Shown here: one piece after another, positions 1 to 7,395 of the stretch | Layout: every line of letters starts with the position of its first letter | How positions within the stretch are numbered: the stretch's first letter is position 1 | Source: Bacillota bacterium | GTDB lineage: Bacteria > Bacillota_I > Bacilli_A > RFN20 > CAG-826 | Reading direction: 5' to 3' | Assembly (NCBI GenBank): GCA_023457325.1 | Contig: JAEWLX010000023.1 | Coordinates: 1 to 22,989 of the forward strand | Length of the DNA stretch: 22,989 nucleotides | Notes under the pieces: generated by a model | The model's database searches: none | What the model saw: the letters and a program-made list of their open reading frames with translations, nothing else | What the model was told of the DNA's origin: nothing | Program-made: the position numbers and the translations under genes

Positions 1-1
1 A

Positions 2-109
2 GAACTAGAAGGCTCCGGCGGTGGACGACCAGAGATGGCGCAAGGCCAAGGTCGGTCACTCGCTAACTTACAAAAAGCCTTTGATGATGTTAAAGAAAGC
101 CTAAAATGA
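2..109 (+). CDS. alaS: Alanyl-tRNA synthetase, C-terminal 35 residues (5' end outside window)
   Basis: Only the last 35 codons and the stop are present, in the frame starting at base 2. The peptide carries the glycine-rich GGGRPEMAQGQG stretch near its end, typical of the C-terminal oligomerisation (C-Ala) domain of AlaRS, the enzyme that charges tRNA-Ala. The TGA stop overlaps the ATG of ruvX by four bases (ATGA). In Bacillus-type genomes as I recall, a small ireB (yrzL) gene lies between alaS and ruvX; there is no room for it here. The identification rests on a short but characteristic tail plus the ruvX neighbour. Confidence 0.88.
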   Translation, partial: ELEGSGGGRPEMAQGQGRSLANLQKAFDDVKESLK

Positions 110-558
110 AAAAAATCATCGCCTTAGATCTCGGCACGAAAACTTTAGGTATCGCCATTACTGATGCTTTGCACATTGCGGCGCATGGCTATGAGAATTT
201 CCTATTTGAAGAAGGCAATTATAAAAAAGCTCGTCAACATGTCTTAGATATCTTAGATAAAGAGGATGTTGATGAACTTGCCATCGGTCTTCCGCTTCAC
301 ATGTCGGGCCAACCTTCAAAGCGTTCGGAATCAACTTTGCGCTTTCGCGATGATTTGCTAAGTGAAAGACCTGATCTAAAGATTACGATGGTCGATGAAC
401 GAATGACATCGGTCATCGCCAATAAACGTTTGCTCGAAGCGGATTTATCGCGCAGTAAAAGGAAAGCTGTCATTGATAAAATGTCGGCCGTCGTTATATT
501 GGAATCATACTTAGAAATGAGGAACAACCTATGGTTGAACAAGACAAAAAAATCGTAA
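106..558 (+). CDS. ruvX: RuvX/YqgF-type Holliday-junction resolvase-like nuclease
   Basis: The 150-residue protein has an RNase H-like fold signature: an N-terminal strand with ALDLGTKTLGIA (first acidic residue Asp8), a GLPLHMSG motif around residue 61, VDERMTS around 96 and a late IDKMSAVVILESYL helix bearing the last acidic residue. The family is known as YqgF/RuvX, implicated in Holliday-junction or pre-16S rRNA processing. Length matches the family (about 140-150). The start overlaps the alaS stop by four bases and has no clear Shine-Dalgarno, so translation is probably coupled. Its 3' end overlaps the next gene by 28 bases, another sign of an operon. Confidence 0.93.
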   Translation: MKKIIALDLGTKTLGIAITDALHIAAHGYENFLFEEGNYKKARQHVLDILDKEDVDELAIGLPLHMSGQPSKRSESTLRFRDDLLSERPDLKITMVDERMTSVIANKRLLEADLSRSKRKAVIDKMSAVVILESYLEMRNNLWLNKTKKS

Positions 559-788
559 TTCAAGATGAAGATGGCAAACGTTATGAACGGGAAATCCTTT
601 TCACTTATGAAAGCAAGGATAGCAAGCGAAAATATGTTTTCTTTTTTGATCCCAAAGAAGAGGATGGCGAAGTCCAGGTTTTACGATATCTTGACGACGG
701 CACCCTCGAAGAAGTCGAAAGCGACGAAGAATACGAAGAATTAGAAGAAGTTTTTAATTCGTATAGCGACGACGAAGAAGCGAAATAG
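531..788 (+). CDS. yrzB: DUF1292 family small acidic protein (YrzB-like)
   Basis: An 85-residue, strongly acidic protein. It has the DUF1292 layout: a short basic start, alternating strands around YEREILFTYESKDSKRKYVFFF, then an Asp/Glu-rich C-terminus with a DEEYEELEEVFNSY-type helix. Function of the family is unknown. The ATG follows a GAGGA Shine-Dalgarno with good spacing (at about 520-524) and lies inside the end of ruvX in another frame. Position directly after ruvX is the same as in Bacillus and supports the family call. No terminator is obvious after it before the greA promoter. Confidence 0.88.
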   Translation: MVEQDKKIVIQDEDGKRYEREILFTYESKDSKRKYVFFFDPKEEDGEVQVLRYLDDGTLEEVESDEEYEELEEVFNSYSDDEEAK

Positions 789-838
789 TTTGTAATTTTT
801 CTTTCATTCTATTTATATAGAAAAGCGAGTAAAATTTC

Positions 839-870
839 TTGTGGCAATATCATAGTGATGTTGCTATAAT
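839..870 (+). promoter_or_regulatory. greA promoter with extended -10 and an internal dyad
   Basis: A TGCTATAAT extended -10 (862-870) lies 29 bases before the greA ATG. The best -35 match, TTGTGG at 839-844, is 20 bases away, so the extended -10 is probably doing most of the work. Between them an inverted repeat, GCAATATCA at 844-852 and TGATGTTGC at 856-864 (8 of 9 pairs, 3-base centre), fills the spacer and looks like an operator. The promoter call is good; the operator call is inference. Confidence 0.6.
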
Positions 871-899
871 CTTATTCGCTCATTAAAGAGGTGATACTA

Positions 900-1376
900 A
901 TGGTAGACAACAAAGTAATTCTAACAAAAGATGGCGTTAAGAAACTCAAAGAGGAACTTCGTCATTTAATCGATGTCGAGCGTCCCGAAGTTATTGAACA
1001 ACTAACTTTTGCCCGTTCACAAGGCGACTTAAGTGAAAACGCCGATTATGATGCCGCTCGTAGCCGTCAAGCGGAAGTTGAAGGCCGCATCAAACAAATC
1101 GAAGATATTTTGGCGACAGCTAAAATCATCGATGACAAACCGAAAAACTCAAAATGCGTGACTATCGGCTCGAAAGTAGCGATTCGCGATCTTGGTTTAA
1201 ATAAGGAAAACACTTATACGATTGTCGGTACTGTCGAAGCTAATCCGTTTGCAGGTAAAATTTCGAATGATTCTCTTCTGGGAAGTGCTTTAATCGGCAA
1301 ACAAGTCGGAGACTTGGTTACTGTTAAAACCGCCAATCCTTACGAAGTCGAAATTCTTCGCATCGAGCACGCTTAA
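900..1376 (+). CDS. greA: Transcription elongation factor GreA
   Basis: GreA rescues backtracked RNA polymerase by stimulating cleavage of the transcript. The start is the ATG at 900, preceded by an AAAGAGGTG Shine-Dalgarno; an upstream in-frame GTG at 891 lies inside that site and is rejected. The 158-residue length equals the E. coli protein. Visible are the N-terminal coiled coil opening with LTKDGVKKLKEEL, the acidic tip motif RSQGDLSENADYDAA (about residues 42-56, with the Asp/Glu pair that coordinates the active-site metal), and a C-terminal FKBP-like domain with GSALIGKQVGD. It is a single-gene unit, with its own promoter and a strong terminator. Confidence 0.96.
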   Translation: MVDNKVILTKDGVKKLKEELRHLIDVERPEVIEQLTFARSQGDLSENADYDAARSRQAEVEGRIKQIEDILATAKIIDDKPKNSKCVTIGSKVAIRDLGLNKENTYTIVGTVEANPFAGKISNDSLLGSALIGKQVGDLVTVKTANPYEVEILRIEHA

Positions 1377-1398
1377 GTAAACATAAACTTAAAAAGTT

Positions 1399-1423
1399 GC
1401 GGAAGGAAATCTTCCGCTTTTTT
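1399..1423 (+). terminator. Rho-independent terminator of greA
   Basis: A perfect 7-bp stem GCGGAAG / CTTCCGC with a five-base loop (GAAAT) is followed directly by six T residues. It starts 23 bases after the greA stop codon. Confidence 0.93.
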
Positions 1424-1437
1424 CTTATTTTTCATTT

Positions 1438-1450
1438 GTGACAAGGTCAC
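1438..1450. promoter_or_regulatory. Perfect dyad GTGAC-AAG-GTCAC upstream of comEA
   Basis: A 13-base perfect inverted repeat lies between the greA terminator and comEA. A TATAAA -10-like hexamer follows at 1455-1460, but I see no good -35 at the right distance; TTGTGA at 1436-1441 is only 13 bases away. The placement over the presumed promoter suggests an operator for the competence genes. It does not resemble the ComK box (AAAA-N5-TTTT). The dyad is seen directly; its role is inferred. Confidence 0.4.
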
Positions 1451-1477
1451 TCCTTATAAATCGATAGGAGGAGTGTT

Positions 1478-2005
1478 ATGATCAAACTAATTATCGGCGT
1501 TATCGTCGCAGCCATCATCTTAATTGTCATCTTACAAAACATCGATCCTGATGTTGGAGGGGGAGTAAATAATACTTCAAATGTCTACGAAATGCTTACT
1601 GTTTCCATCTCAGGAGAAATCGTTAAGCCGGGAACGTATATTGTCGATCTTGATAGTTCATTATCGACTTTAGTCGAAGCAGCATCAGGACTTACCAGTA
1701 ATGCTGATGAATTAGCCTTTGATTTAAGTTACATGCTTGAAAACAACCAATCGTTTTATATTGCCCCTAAATACGATATGAGCGATGTCTGTGCCATTGA
1801 ACCTATCAACAAAGTAAACATTAATTCTGACAACAAAGAGACACTGATGAGTGTCAATGGTTTTGGATCAGCCATATCAGATGCCGTTATCGCTTATCGC
1901 TCTGACCACACATTTCAACGCATCGAGGACATTAAAAATGTATCGGGTATTGGTAATGCGACTTTTGAAAAAATCAAAAACTATATCACAATTCGCTCGA
2001 CATGA
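1478..2005 (+). CDS. comEA: ComEA-type DNA receptor (membrane-anchored, SLBB + helix-hairpin-helix)
   Basis: A 175-residue protein with one N-terminal membrane segment (about residues 3-20), a SLBB-like domain (about 36-95, with SISGEIVKPGTY), and a C-terminal double helix-hairpin-helix DNA-binding module (about 111-172, with VNINSDNKETLMSVNGFG and VSGIGNATFEKI). ComEA binds incoming double-stranded DNA outside the membrane and passes it to ComEC. The ATG follows an AGGAGG Shine-Dalgarno at good spacing. The stop overlaps comEC by four bases (ATGA). comEB, present in B. subtilis between the two, is missing here. The domain order matches Gram-positive ComEA. Confidence 0.92.
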   Translation: MIKLIIGVIVAAIILIVILQNIDPDVGGGVNNTSNVYEMLTVSISGEIVKPGTYIVDLDSSLSTLVEAASGLTSNADELAFDLSYMLENNQSFYIAPKYDMSDVCAIEPINKVNINSDNKETLMSVNGFGSAISDAVIAYRSDHTFQRIEDIKNVSGIGNATFEKIKNYITIRST

Positions 2006-4020
2006 TTGCCTTTTTGCTTTTAGCAACCATTGTCATTGGCCTATGGCTGATGAGAATGCCTGGCTACATCGCAGTTATAGTTGTTATTGCTCTTCTATGT
2101 TACAGTCTTTATCGATTTAAAAAGAAGGGGGCTATAATCTTTGCCTTCTTTCTTTTGTGCGGTGTATCTTTATCCTTTCTTGAAAAAGTAGAAGCCGCGG
2201 AAAAAAGCATTTATCAAGGATTTGTAATTTCGAGCAAGGATAATTACTTTTTACTAAAAAGCGGACTCCATAAATATTATGTCTATGAAAAGGATTCTCA
2301 ACGCGAATTAGGCGATTTTTTACAAATTAAAGGGCAACTTAGAAAAAACTCTTTTACCAACTACGAAAGTAAGTTTGATTTTAATGAGTACTTGCAAAAT
2401 AAGGGTGTCTTCTATGAATTAAGAAATCCTATTATCGAAGTAAAATTTCAAAATCCGCTTCGCATCAATAAAGATAAAGATCGCTTTTTAGATAAGTTTG
2501 ATGAAGAAACGAGCTCTTTAATCGATGCCTTGCTCTTTTCACGGAAAAATTACGATGATGAGACGCTAAAAGTCGCCTCCAGCATGAATGTTGTTTTTCT
2601 TTTTTCGATGTGTGGTGTTTATCTTCGCCTGCTCATGAACGCTCTTGAATACATATTGAAGTTGAAGTTATCTGATAAAATCGCTCGCTTATTATCGATT
2701 GTTATATTGTTGCCTCTTTATATTGTTAACTTAGAAAAAGTGGCCGTTCATCGCATTTTTATCGGTTCATCGCTTCGCATGATCAACGACTATCGTCTCG
2801 TCAAAAAGATAACATATGCTACCTTGATGGGACTATTAGGCGGACTGTTTATCATCTATGATTTCTACCTTGTTTATCAAATGGGATTTTTACTAGGTTT
2901 CGGCCTATCGTTTCTCATCATGTTTTTACGACATGGGCTAAACTCATTTCCAAGGAAGATGAGAAAAGTAGCGATGGGTCTCGCCCTTTTTATTTTCCTG
3001 ATTCCAATTCATATCACGCTTACTTCAGAATTGCATTTCTTTCAAATTGTTTATCAATATCTGATACTGCCTGTTAATACGATCTTTTTCCTTCTTTCAA
3101 TTATTGCTTTTTATGGCGTTCCTTTAGTCCCTCTTTTAAACTTTGCTGGGCAAACGCTTCATGATTTCTATCTTCTTTTGTCCGAGTGGGATTTTGTCAT
3201 CATTTGCGGTGAACCACATATTTTATTTATTGTCGTCTATTATCTTCTCTTTTTCCGAATACCGTATCTTTTGGAATCCAAGCGATTAAAAAGGGTCAAA
3301 AAAGAGGGTCTTGTTCTCGTTTTTTCTTTGTTGATTAGCGCTTTGCCAATTCGCAACTCCTTTTTAAGCGCGATTCACTTTATCAATGTTGGGCAAGGCG
3401 ACGCTATTTTGATACAACTACGAAAGAAAAATATCTTGGTCGATACAGGAGGAAACATCAGTTTTGATATGGCTAGTGAAGTATTAATTCCGTTTTTTAA
3501 AAAGCAAAGAGTTTATAAGATTGATTTTTTAATTATAACGCATGATGATTTTGATCATTGTGGTGCTCTTCCATCGCTTGTCGAAAACTACCAGGTCTCG
3601 ACCATCATCACGGGTAAAAGCGCCTTTCCTTTACTAGTTGATGACATAGTCATAAATAATCTTAATCTCGTGACTTATAGCGACCCTAATGATAATTCTT
3701 TGGTTCTTCATTTCTCTCTACTTAAGAAAAGTTGGCTTTTGATGGGTGATGCCTCGATTGTTGTCGAAAAGGATATAATTACTCGTTATTCCACACTCAA
3801 TGTCGATTATTTAAAAGTCGGCCATCATGGCTCAAAGACATCTACTTGCGAAGCTTTTATTAGTCAAATCACTCCCGAGGAGGCAATTATCTCGGTGGGA
3901 AGGAATAATTATTGTGGTCATCCTCATGACGATGTCATGTCTTTATTAGATAAATATGAAGTTACGACGAGACGAACCGATTATGAGGGAACGATTTCTT
4001 ACTATCAGCCTCTTTTTTGA
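2002..4020 (+). CDS. comEC: ComEC/Rec2-type DNA uptake channel with C-terminal MBL domain
   Basis: A 672-residue membrane protein in three parts: N-terminal membrane helices and an OB-like DUF4131 domain (to about 150, with FDFNEYLQNKG at 125-135); a competence domain of many hydrophobic helices (about 165-450); and a metallo-beta-lactamase domain (about 456-670) with NVGQGD (462-467), THDDFDH (513-519), MGDAS (581-585), LKVGHHGS (604-611) and a late GHPHDD. ComEC carries single-stranded DNA across the membrane; the MBL domain is thought to degrade the other strand. It is somewhat shorter than the B. subtilis protein (776). The usual SGLH signature is degenerate: CGVY at 204-207, with Tyr in place of His. 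MBL metal residues look intact. Confidence 0.93.
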   Translation: MIAFLLLATIVIGLWLMRMPGYIAVIVVIALLCYSLYRFKKKGAIIFAFFLLCGVSLSFLEKVEAAEKSIYQGFVISSKDNYFLLKSGLHKYYVYEKDSQRELGDFLQIKGQLRKNSFTNYESKFDFNEYLQNKGVFYELRNPIIEVKFQNPLRINKDKDRFLDKFDEETSSLIDALLFSRKNYDDETLKVASSMNVVFLFSMCGVYLRLLMNALEYILKLKLSDKIARLLSIVILLPLYIVNLEKVAVHRIFIGSSLRMINDYRLVKKITYATLMGLLGGLFIIYDFYLVYQMGFLLGFGLSFLIMFLRHGLNSFPRKMRKVAMGLALFIFLIPIHITLTSELHFFQIVYQYLILPVNTIFFLLSIIAFYGVPLVPLLNFAGQTLHDFYLLLSEWDFVIICGEPHILFIVVYYLLFFRIPYLLESKRLKRVKKEGLVLVFSLLISALPIRNSFLSAIHFINVGQGDAILIQLRKKNILVDTGGNISFDMASEVLIPFFKKQRVYKIDFLIITHDDFDHCGALPSLVENYQVSTIITGKSAFPLLVDDIVINNLNLVTYSDPNDNSLVLHFSLLKKSWLLMGDASIVVEKDIITRYSTLNVDYLKVGHHGSKTSTCEAFISQITPEEAIISVGRNNYCGHPHDDVMSLLDKYEVTTRRTDYEGTISYYQPLF

Positions 4021-4037
4021 TATATAATCAAATAGTA

Positions 4038-5000
4038 ATGATTTATCTTATTGCTGGTTCGCAAACACCAATCTTAAAAAAGAATCTTGCTCGTTTGCTC
4101 GATGAACGATTAGGCACGATCGATGATTTTAATTTATCACGGCTTGATGGCCGTGAGATTTTAGCTCAAGACATCGCCTTCGAAGCTAGCATGCTACCGC
4201 TTGGAACGGCAAGAAAAGCGGTGGTTATCGAGTCTCCCTACTTCTTATTAAAAGAGAAGAGCAAAGTGAAAATCGACAAAGAGCAAGATTATCAAGCATT
4301 GCTTGACCTCATTGCTTCTCCAAACGAAGAAGTGGATTTAATCTTTTTATCCGATAGTTTAGCACTTGATGAAAAAAGCGAAGTCTTAAAGGCGATTCGT
4401 CAACACGGAAACGTCACAATAATTCCTGATCTTGATCAAACAAAATGGTTTGATTATGGAAGGGCTTATTTTAAGAATAATAATGCTTCAATTGATAACG
4501 ATGCTTTAAAAGAGTTGATTGAACGTGTTAATGGTGATTTAAATGCCTTTATTAATGAAGCTAATAAACTTATCTTATATAAGAATCACATTAATCTAAT
4601 CGATGTGACTTTAATGATTGCCAAACCATTAGAAAATAATATTTTTGCTTTAACAAAGGCTCTCTTTCGCGGTGATAAGGCTTCGGCCCTTGATATCTTT
4701 GCCGACTTAAAAACGAATAATGTTGAACCGATTACTTTAGTGTCGATGCTCGCTAATCAGTTTCGCCTCATGAGTCAAATTCGTTACCTCGATCAACGCG
4801 GGCTTTCTCAAGCAAGTATCGCAAAAGAATTAAATCTTCCTGATTTTCGAATCAGAATGGCCCTTCAAGATTCAAGAAAACTATCTCGCATGGCAATTAT
4901 CAACAATCTTGATACTTTGTATCAACTTGATTTGAACATAAAAAGCGGCCTTATTGACCGCTATTATGCTTTTGAACTTTTTATACTAAATTTTGCTTAA
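4038..5000 (+). CDS. holA: DNA polymerase III subunit delta (clamp-loader subunit)
   Basis: HolA is the delta subunit that opens the sliding clamp during loading. The 320-residue protein begins MIYLIAGSQTPILKKNL, the usual HolA start with a degenerate nucleotide-binding strand, and has the family's C-terminal helical collar (LTKALFRGDKASALDIFADL, then the MLANQFRLMSQIRYLDQRG region around 235-255). Slightly shorter than YqeN/HolA (about 345). I chose the ATG at 4038; an in-frame TTG at 4017 overlapping the comEC stop is possible. Neither has a clear Shine-Dalgarno, so coupling with comEC is likely. The stop codon overlaps the rpsT stop on the other strand, and the last codons contain the rpsT terminator. 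Confidence 0.92.
   Translation: MIYLIAGSQTPILKKNLARLLDERLGTIDDFNLSRLDGREILAQDIAFEASMLPLGTARKAVVIESPYFLLKEKSKVKIDKEQDYQALLDLIASPNEEVDLIFLSDSLALDEKSEVLKAIRQHGNVTIIPDLDQTKWFDYGRAYFKNNNASIDNDALKELIERVNGDLNAFINEANKLILYKNHINLIDVTLMIAKPLENNIFALTKALFRGDKASALDIFADLKTNNVEPITLVSMLANQFRLMSQIRYLDQRGLSQASIAKELNLPDFRIRMALQDSRKLSRMAIINNLDTLYQLDLNIKSGLIDRYYAFELFILNFA
4940..4962 (-). terminator. Rho-independent terminator of rpsT, inside the 3' end of holA
   Basis: Read on the minus strand there is a 7-bp stem (AGCGGTC / GGCCGCT, one G-T pair) with loop AATAA, followed by five T residues (counting the one closing the stem). It begins 34 bases beyond the rpsT stop. On the plus strand the hairpin has no T tail, so it should act only on minus-strand transcripts. 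The same bases encode holA codons near its C-terminus (KSGLIDRYY). Confidence 0.75.
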
Positions 5001-5263
5001 GCTTTTAATGTATTCATCAACGATTGAATGTGACTTTTTTGACGTGATGCTGCGTTTTTGTGCATGACATTTTTCGACACGGCTTTGTCAATTAAAGACA
5101 CGGCTTTGGCAAGCTCAACTTTGGCGTTAGCAGCGTCATTTGCTTCGACGGCTAATTTAAACTTTTTAACTTGTGTTCTTACTTTGCTGCGGAAAGCTTG
5201 ATTGCGAACACGGCTTTTCTCGTTTGTGCCAATGCGTTTAATTTGCGATTTAATTTGTGCCAT
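4997..5263 (-). CDS. rpsT: 30S ribosomal protein S20
   Basis: An 88-residue, very basic helical protein with the S20 pattern: MAQIKSQIKRIGTNEKSRVRN at the start, KVRTQVKKF in the first long helix, and a late KNVMHKNAASRQKSHI segment. S20 binds 16S rRNA early in 30S assembly. Length equals the family's usual length. The ATG at 5263 has an AAGAGGT Shine-Dalgarno. The gene has its own promoter (TTGTCA-17-TATAGT) just upstream and a terminator 34 bases downstream. It is convergent with holA, with the two TAA stops sharing bases. The ligase gene on the same strand has no terminator before rpsT, so some transcripts may run through. Confidence 0.96.
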   Translation of the reverse strand: MAQIKSQIKRIGTNEKSRVRNQAFRSKVRTQVKKFKLAVEANDAANAKVELAKAVSLIDKAVSKNVMHKNAASRQKSHIQSLMNTLKA

Positions 5264-5287
5264 TTCTATTACCTCTTAACCTTTAAA

Positions 5288-5316
5288 ACTATATCAAATA
5301 CTGATGGCAATGACAA
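5288..5316 (-). promoter_or_regulatory. rpsT promoter
   Basis: On the minus strand TTGTCA (5316-5311) and TATAGT (5293-5288) are separated by 17 bases, a near-consensus vegetative promoter, 25 bases before the rpsT ATG. Confidence 0.75.
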
Positions 5317-5328
5317 TATAAATATTGT
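5313..5328. repeat. Perfect AT-rich inverted repeat at the ligase stop / rpsT -35
   Basis: ACAATAT and ATATTGT form 7-base perfect arms around a two-base centre. The repeat ends at the ligase stop codon and overlaps the rpsT -35 hexamer. There is no T-run after it on the minus strand, so it is not a standard terminator. It may be a weak operator or just an AT-rich coincidence. Confidence 0.35.
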
Positions 5329-7334
5329 TATTTGCTCTTACGGCCGCGATAGGTCAAAACCATCTCGGCAAAATCGTTCACACAGACGAGTAAGCCATAC
5401 TTTTCTTCAGCCACTTTTATGCCAAAACATTCTTCAACTTCGCCAACGAGTTGAATGTAACTCATCGAGTCACCGCCAAGTTCGTTAACCCAGTGTTCGG
5501 AATCGCCAACTTTGAAAGTCGGAAGGAGCAACACTTTTGAAAAGATCTCGCGAACTGATTTGACAACTGGCTCAACAACGCTTGCTTCAAAACCTTCGAA
5601 AGTTTTAACCGTTTTCCGCTCGTTCATATCTAAAAATGATTCAGGTTTGTGTTTGAGCAAATCTTTTACTTGGAAACGACGTACTTTTAAGTTGTTGGAA
5701 ATCGGAAGTTTATCTTTGATAACGTAGACATCTTGAACACGCTTTTCGTTAGCAAGACCAATGTTGATTTCTTGTACTTTATCCTTTAAGGTAGCAAATT
5801 CTTCGGTTGATATTTCGTTATCAACTTCAAAAACTAAGGTGATTGTCTCATCGCTTGCTTTGCCTTTTCTAACGCCAAGAACACATGTGTTAGTAACATG
5901 AGGAATTGATTTAAAGTACGACTCAATTTCATCAGGATAAATATTTTCGCCGTTAGCGTTAATAATGATGTCTTTAATCCGTCCCTTTATATAGTAATTG
6001 CCGCTTCCATCGCGGAAAACAATGTCGCCGCTTCGTAAGAAGCCGTCTTCAAGTTCAGGTTTTCTTTCGACCCCGCCGATAATTTCTCGGACATGGGTAA
6101 TGTTCGACTTAATCAAAAGCTCCCCGAGATTAACGCCGCTTGCCTTTTCATCGGTTGGATCAATCTTATAGGTAATGCCTTCAAGGGGTCGGCCGATTGA
6201 AGCTTTGAGACGATTCTCGACTTTGGGCGATAATTCAACACTAGTAATACCTACTTCGGTCATACCATAACCATTATAAAGAGGATAGCCAATCCCATTA
6301 ATGATGTTCATCGTCTTTTCAGAGATGTAGCCACCTCCGGAAATGCAGTAGCGAACTTTGGTGCCAAAGACATTCTTTTGGACCGCAGACGAAGCTAGTG
6401 GCGTTGCCGCTAATCCGGCTTCGAAAGCTGATATTTTGTGGGTATTATAAGCGATCATACGATCGAGGAGAGCAGCCTTTTTGGGACCTTCGAGAGCGAC
6501 TTTACGAACGATGTTTTGGGCGAGTGAATCCCAAAATAAGGGCACGCAATAAATGTGGGTAGCGCTTAAGCGCTGAGCAGTTGTCAGGACTTCATTTGGG
6601 GCAAGACTTTTAATAAAAAGAATGTTTTTACCAAAGAATGTATACCAAAGGAAAACGGCGACAAAACCAAAGATATGATGAAAGGGGACTAAAGCCATGA
6701 TATTAATCGTGCCGGGATACATAATGTCGCGTGTCGTTTCGGGCATACCATAAGCTGCATAAATTTGATGACACATATTATTACCGTTAAAAACCATCAT
6801 CTTAGCTTCACCGGTTGTTCCACTTGAGCAGAAAATGACTTCGTTCGCCCATGTTTCAGCGAATTTATAATTGGGTTCGTTATCTTCGATTTGGTTGGTG
6901 GTAAAGCGAGGGACGCTATATTCATTAATCTCATCGCATATAATCGCCTTAGCATGTGATTGTTTAAGCAACAGTTCGGTGTTGTCTTTAGGAAGACGAG
7001 CATCGATGAGCAAAACACGATAGCCGCAACTTAAAATAGCCCAGAACATGTGAATCCACGTCGGTGAATTTTTCATTTTCAAAGCTACTGTTTCTTTTTT
7101 AGTTATGCCGTTTAATACTTTATCGAGTTTAGACGCTAACTTGAAAGTTATCGTTCGATATTGTTCGTAATTGTATTTGACGATTTTATTTTTATCGTCG
7201 ATATAGGAAATGGCGGTGTCGTTTCGATGGTTCTCAATCGACATTAAAAAAATATCTTGCATCGTGCGCGAGGTCTTTAATAAATCCTCGACCGAGGCAA
7301 AATATCGTTTTATTTTGCTATAGTCAGAATACAT
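5328..7334 (-). CDS. Adenylate-forming acyl/amino-acid ligase with C-terminal carrier (ACP/PCP) domain
   Basis: A 668-residue ANL-superfamily enzyme. From the chosen start the ATP-binding loop SSGTTGEAK is at 170-178, YGMTE at 356-360, the SGD hinge motif at 435-437, GRIKDIIINANGENIYPDE near 451-468 and the catalytic lysine of LPISNNLKVRR near 550. A carrier domain follows (about 585-660) with the phosphopantetheine site GGDS, Ser623. It should adenylate a carboxylic acid and could load it on its own carrier; the substrate cannot be read from sequence. The ATG at 7334 is chosen because AAAGGAG lies 8 bases before it; a GTG nine codons upstream is rejected. It follows cysK and cysE on the same strand with a 61-base gap and no terminator. 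No condensation or thioesterase domain is present nearby. Confidence 0.82.
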   Translation of the reverse strand: MYSDYSKIKRYFASVEDLLKTSRTMQDIFLMSIENHRNDTAISYIDDKNKIVKYNYEQYRTITFKLASKLDKVLNGITKKETVALKMKNSPTWIHMFWAILSCGYRVLLIDARLPKDNTELLLKQSHAKAIICDEINEYSVPRFTTNQIEDNEPNYKFAETWANEVIFCSSGTTGEAKMMVFNGNNMCHQIYAAYGMPETTRDIMYPGTINIMALVPFHHIFGFVAVFLWYTFFGKNILFIKSLAPNEVLTTAQRLSATHIYCVPLFWDSLAQNIVRKVALEGPKKAALLDRMIAYNTHKISAFEAGLAATPLASSAVQKNVFGTKVRYCISGGGYISEKTMNIINGIGYPLYNGYGMTEVGITSVELSPKVENRLKASIGRPLEGITYKIDPTDEKASGVNLGELLIKSNITHVREIIGGVERKPELEDGFLRSGDIVFRDGSGNYYIKGRIKDIIINANGENIYPDEIESYFKSIPHVTNTCVLGVRKGKASDETITLVFEVDNEISTEEFATLKDKVQEINIGLANEKRVQDVYVIKDKLPISNNLKVRRFQVKDLLKHKPESFLDMNERKTVKTFEGFEASVVEPVVKSVREIFSKVLLLPTFKVGDSEHWVNELGGDSMSYIQLVGEVEECFGIKVAEEKYGLLVCVNDFAEMVLTYRGRKSK

Positions 7335-7395
7335 TGGTTGTGCTCCTTTCGCATGCAACACAATACATTTTAAGACTTTTTAAAATTAAAGTATA

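Noticed and set aside
806..821. TTCTAT-TTAT-ATAGAA hairpin after the DUF1292 gene, considered as a terminator
   Set aside because: It is only A/T pairs and has no following T-run on the plus strand.
4017..4037. TTG at 4017 as the holA start
   Set aside because: The family N-terminus begins at the ATG at 4038 (MIYLIAGS), and the upstream extension has no ribosome site. It cannot be fully excluded, since it overlaps the comEC stop.
5012..5036. Weak hairpin (ATTCA/TGAAT) followed by T residues, considered as a holA terminator inside rpsT
   Set aside because: Five A/T-rich pairs with an eight-base loop and a five-base gap to the T-run are too weak.
5171..5488. Plus-strand reading frame across rpsT and the ligase end
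   Set aside because: It is the shadow of two well-supported minus-strand genes and shows no family pattern.
7335..7361. GTG at 7361 as the ligase start
   Set aside because: The nine extra codons contain the AAAGGAG site that serves the ATG at 7334.
7335..7395. Promoter in the cysE-ligase gap (TAAAAT as -10)
   Set aside because: The hexamer at 17-base spacing upstream does not resemble a -35, so I treat the region as intra-operon.
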